A DNA stretch of 64,000 bases from Sporomusa malonica (GTDB taxonomy: Bacteria > Bacillota > Negativicutes > Sporomusales > Sporomusaceae): assembly GCF_900176355.1 (NCBI RefSeq), contig NZ_FWXI01000001.1, positions 248,001 through 312,000 of the forward strand, read 5' to 3'. Position 1 is the first letter of the stretch; each line of letters starts with the position of its first letter. Shown here piece after piece: positions 63,014 through 64,000 of the stretch. The notes under the pieces are model-generated. The model was not told the DNA's origin. It made no database searches and saw nothing but the letters and a program-made list of their open reading frames with translations. Both the position numbers and the translations under genes were made by a program.

Positions 63014-64000
63014 ATGCCTATCTACCTTGATAATGCAGCTACATCCTACCCAAAGCCTGACGCAGTAGCCGACTCTGTGTATCATTTTATGAAGCATATT
63101 GGTGCTAATGCAGGTCGGGGGGCATACGCTAGGGCGAGAGACGCCGACGATAGGGTCTATCAAGTTAGAAAGCTGCTTTGTCGGTTATTTAACCATACTG
63201 ATCCAGAGCATGTTATTTTTGCATCCAATGTGACTGAGGCCATTAATTTAGCGATACGCGGTATTGTTAAGCCCGGAGGACATGTCATTACCAGTAGTAT
63301 TGAGCACAATGCGGTCTGGCGGTGCTTAAAGATGTTGGAACGGGACTACGATATCCGAATTTCTACTGTTCCTTGTGATAGCAGTGGCATGACTGACGTT
63401 GGGATGATTGAAGCACTGGTACAGCCAAACACCCAGCTTTTTGTATTTACTCACGCTTCCAATGTACTGGGAACTATCCAGCCTATCCGACAAATTGGGA
63501 GAATTGCTAGGCAGCATGACATTCTGTTCTTAGTAGATAGTGCTCAGACTGCTGGTGCCTACCCAATTGATATAGAGGAAGATTATATTGATATATTGGC
63601 TTTTACCGGCCACAAGAGTTTACTGGGCCCTATGGGTACCGGGGGACTTGTGGTAAATTATGAGGGAATGATTCGTCCACAAAAAGCAGGAGGTACAGGG
63701 AGAGACTCAATTTCACCATATCAACCTGACTATCTCCCCGATGGTTTAGAGGCAGGTACTCTTAATGTAGGTGGAATTATCGGATTGGGGGCAGCGGTAA
63801 GTTTTATTCTGGATGAGACTGTTGAAGAAATCAGAAAGAAAGAGCGGTTCTTGACTCACTATGCACTTAAACAATTGCAAGATCTAGACCAAGTAATAAT
63901 ATATGGGCCAGGTGATCCAGACAAGATGGTAGGAGTAATTTCTTTCAATTTACTAGACACTCCGGCGGTTGAGGTAGCTTATATATTAGATGAGGTATAC
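63014..64000 (+). CDS. Cysteine desulfurase family PLP enzyme (3' part beyond window)
   Basis: 329 residues visible; start ATG 63014 after AAAGGTGG. Class V aminotransferase fold: IYLDNAATSYPKP, SNVTEAINLA, SIEHNAVWR, DSAQTAGAYP, and the PLP Lys in TGHKSLLGPMGTGG. It fits the TIGR01977-type family of cysteine desulfurase/selenocysteine lyase-like proteins, which often lie near selD or yedF genes. A role in selenium supply for GrdA/GrdH is possible but rests only on the presence of selenoproteins in this genome. Confidence 0.88.
   Translation, partial: MPIYLDNAATSYPKPDAVADSVYHFMKHIGANAGRGAYARARDADDRVYQVRKLLCRLFNHTDPEHVIFASNVTEAINLAIRGIVKPGGHVITSSIEHNAVWRCLKMLERDYDIRISTVPCDSSGMTDVGMIEALVQPNTQLFVFTHASNVLGTIQPIRQIGRIARQHDILFLVDSAQTAGAYPIDIEEDYIDILAFTGHKSLLGPMGTGGLVVNYEGMIRPQKAGGTGRDSISPYQPDYLPDGLEAGTLNVGGIIGLGAAVSFILDETVEEIRKKERFLTHYALKQLQDLDQVIIYGPGDPDKMVGVISFNLLDTPAVEVAYILDEVY

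Overview
The window reads like chromosome from an anaerobic, acetogenic Negativicute, most similar to Sporomusa. This rests on gene content, not a database match: in-frame UGA (selenocysteine) codons in two glycine/betaine-reductase selenoproteins, corrinoid methyltransferase sets for methylated amines, sigma-54 enhancer-driven operons, a cobalamin riboswitch and a B12-dependent propanediol microcompartment. No rRNA, tRNA, CRISPR array or insertion sequence was found.

Layout. 1-7.7 kb: the 5' part of an MFS transporter gene, a sigma-54 activator, and a divergent BCCT-mtgA-mtgB-mtgC operon for oxidative demethylation of glycine betaine, behind a near-perfect -24/-12 promoter. 7.7-16.1 kb: envelope functions (DedA protein, secreted glycerophosphodiesterase, HlyD/permease/ATPase efflux operon led by a 51-codon membrane ORF, OmpR-type two-component system, Spy-like protein). 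16.4-18.4 kb: a convergent EutJ-like chaperone and iron alcohol dehydrogenase, probably detached partners of the propanediol pathway. 18.8-36.1 kb: a second sigma-54 activator and two operons under -24/-12 promoters: a pterin methyltransferase, a MetH-activation-like protein, thioredoxin reductase/thioredoxin, grdA (Sec), grdC, grdD, grdX, grdI, grdH (Sec), a corrinoid protein, two MttB-like methyltransferases and a hydantoinase-type ATPase. 36.8-39.2 kb: a second BCCT carrier and a TerC protein. 39.4-40.7 kb: cobalamin riboswitch and cobT. 40.8-43.7 kb: a PocR-domain sensor kinase and AraC-type response regulator. 44.0-58.1 kb: an 18-gene pdu operon (pduUVABCDEGHKJL, a flavoprotein-like gene, pduNOPST). 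58.4-62.0 kb: arsenic resistance (acr3, arsR, arsC) with an aquaglyceroporin. 62.0-64 kb: a rhodanese remnant, a dispersed repeat, a MarR regulator and the start of a cysteine desulfurase family gene.

How it fits together. Betaine enters through BCCT carriers and can be used two ways: MtgB moves a methyl group to MtgC and MtgA passes it to tetrahydrofolate; or betaine reductase (GrdH/GrdI with GrdA and GrdC/D, reduced by thioredoxin) cleaves it to trimethylamine and acetyl phosphate. The second methyltransferase set probably acts on another quaternary or methylated amine. These routes and diol dehydratase all depend on cobamides, which explains the linked cobT and riboswitch. The PocR kinase pair is the likely switch for the pdu operon.

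Most novel: a probable non-RACo corrinoid reactivation pair (HyuA-like ATPase with a CxxC-x6-C motif and a MetH-activation-like protein with a C-terminal Cys motif), a shared enhancer motif tying the two grd/mtt operons together, a 46-bp fossil of an mttB 3' end, a dispersed intergenic repeat, and possible encapsulation peptides on unusual pdu cargo.
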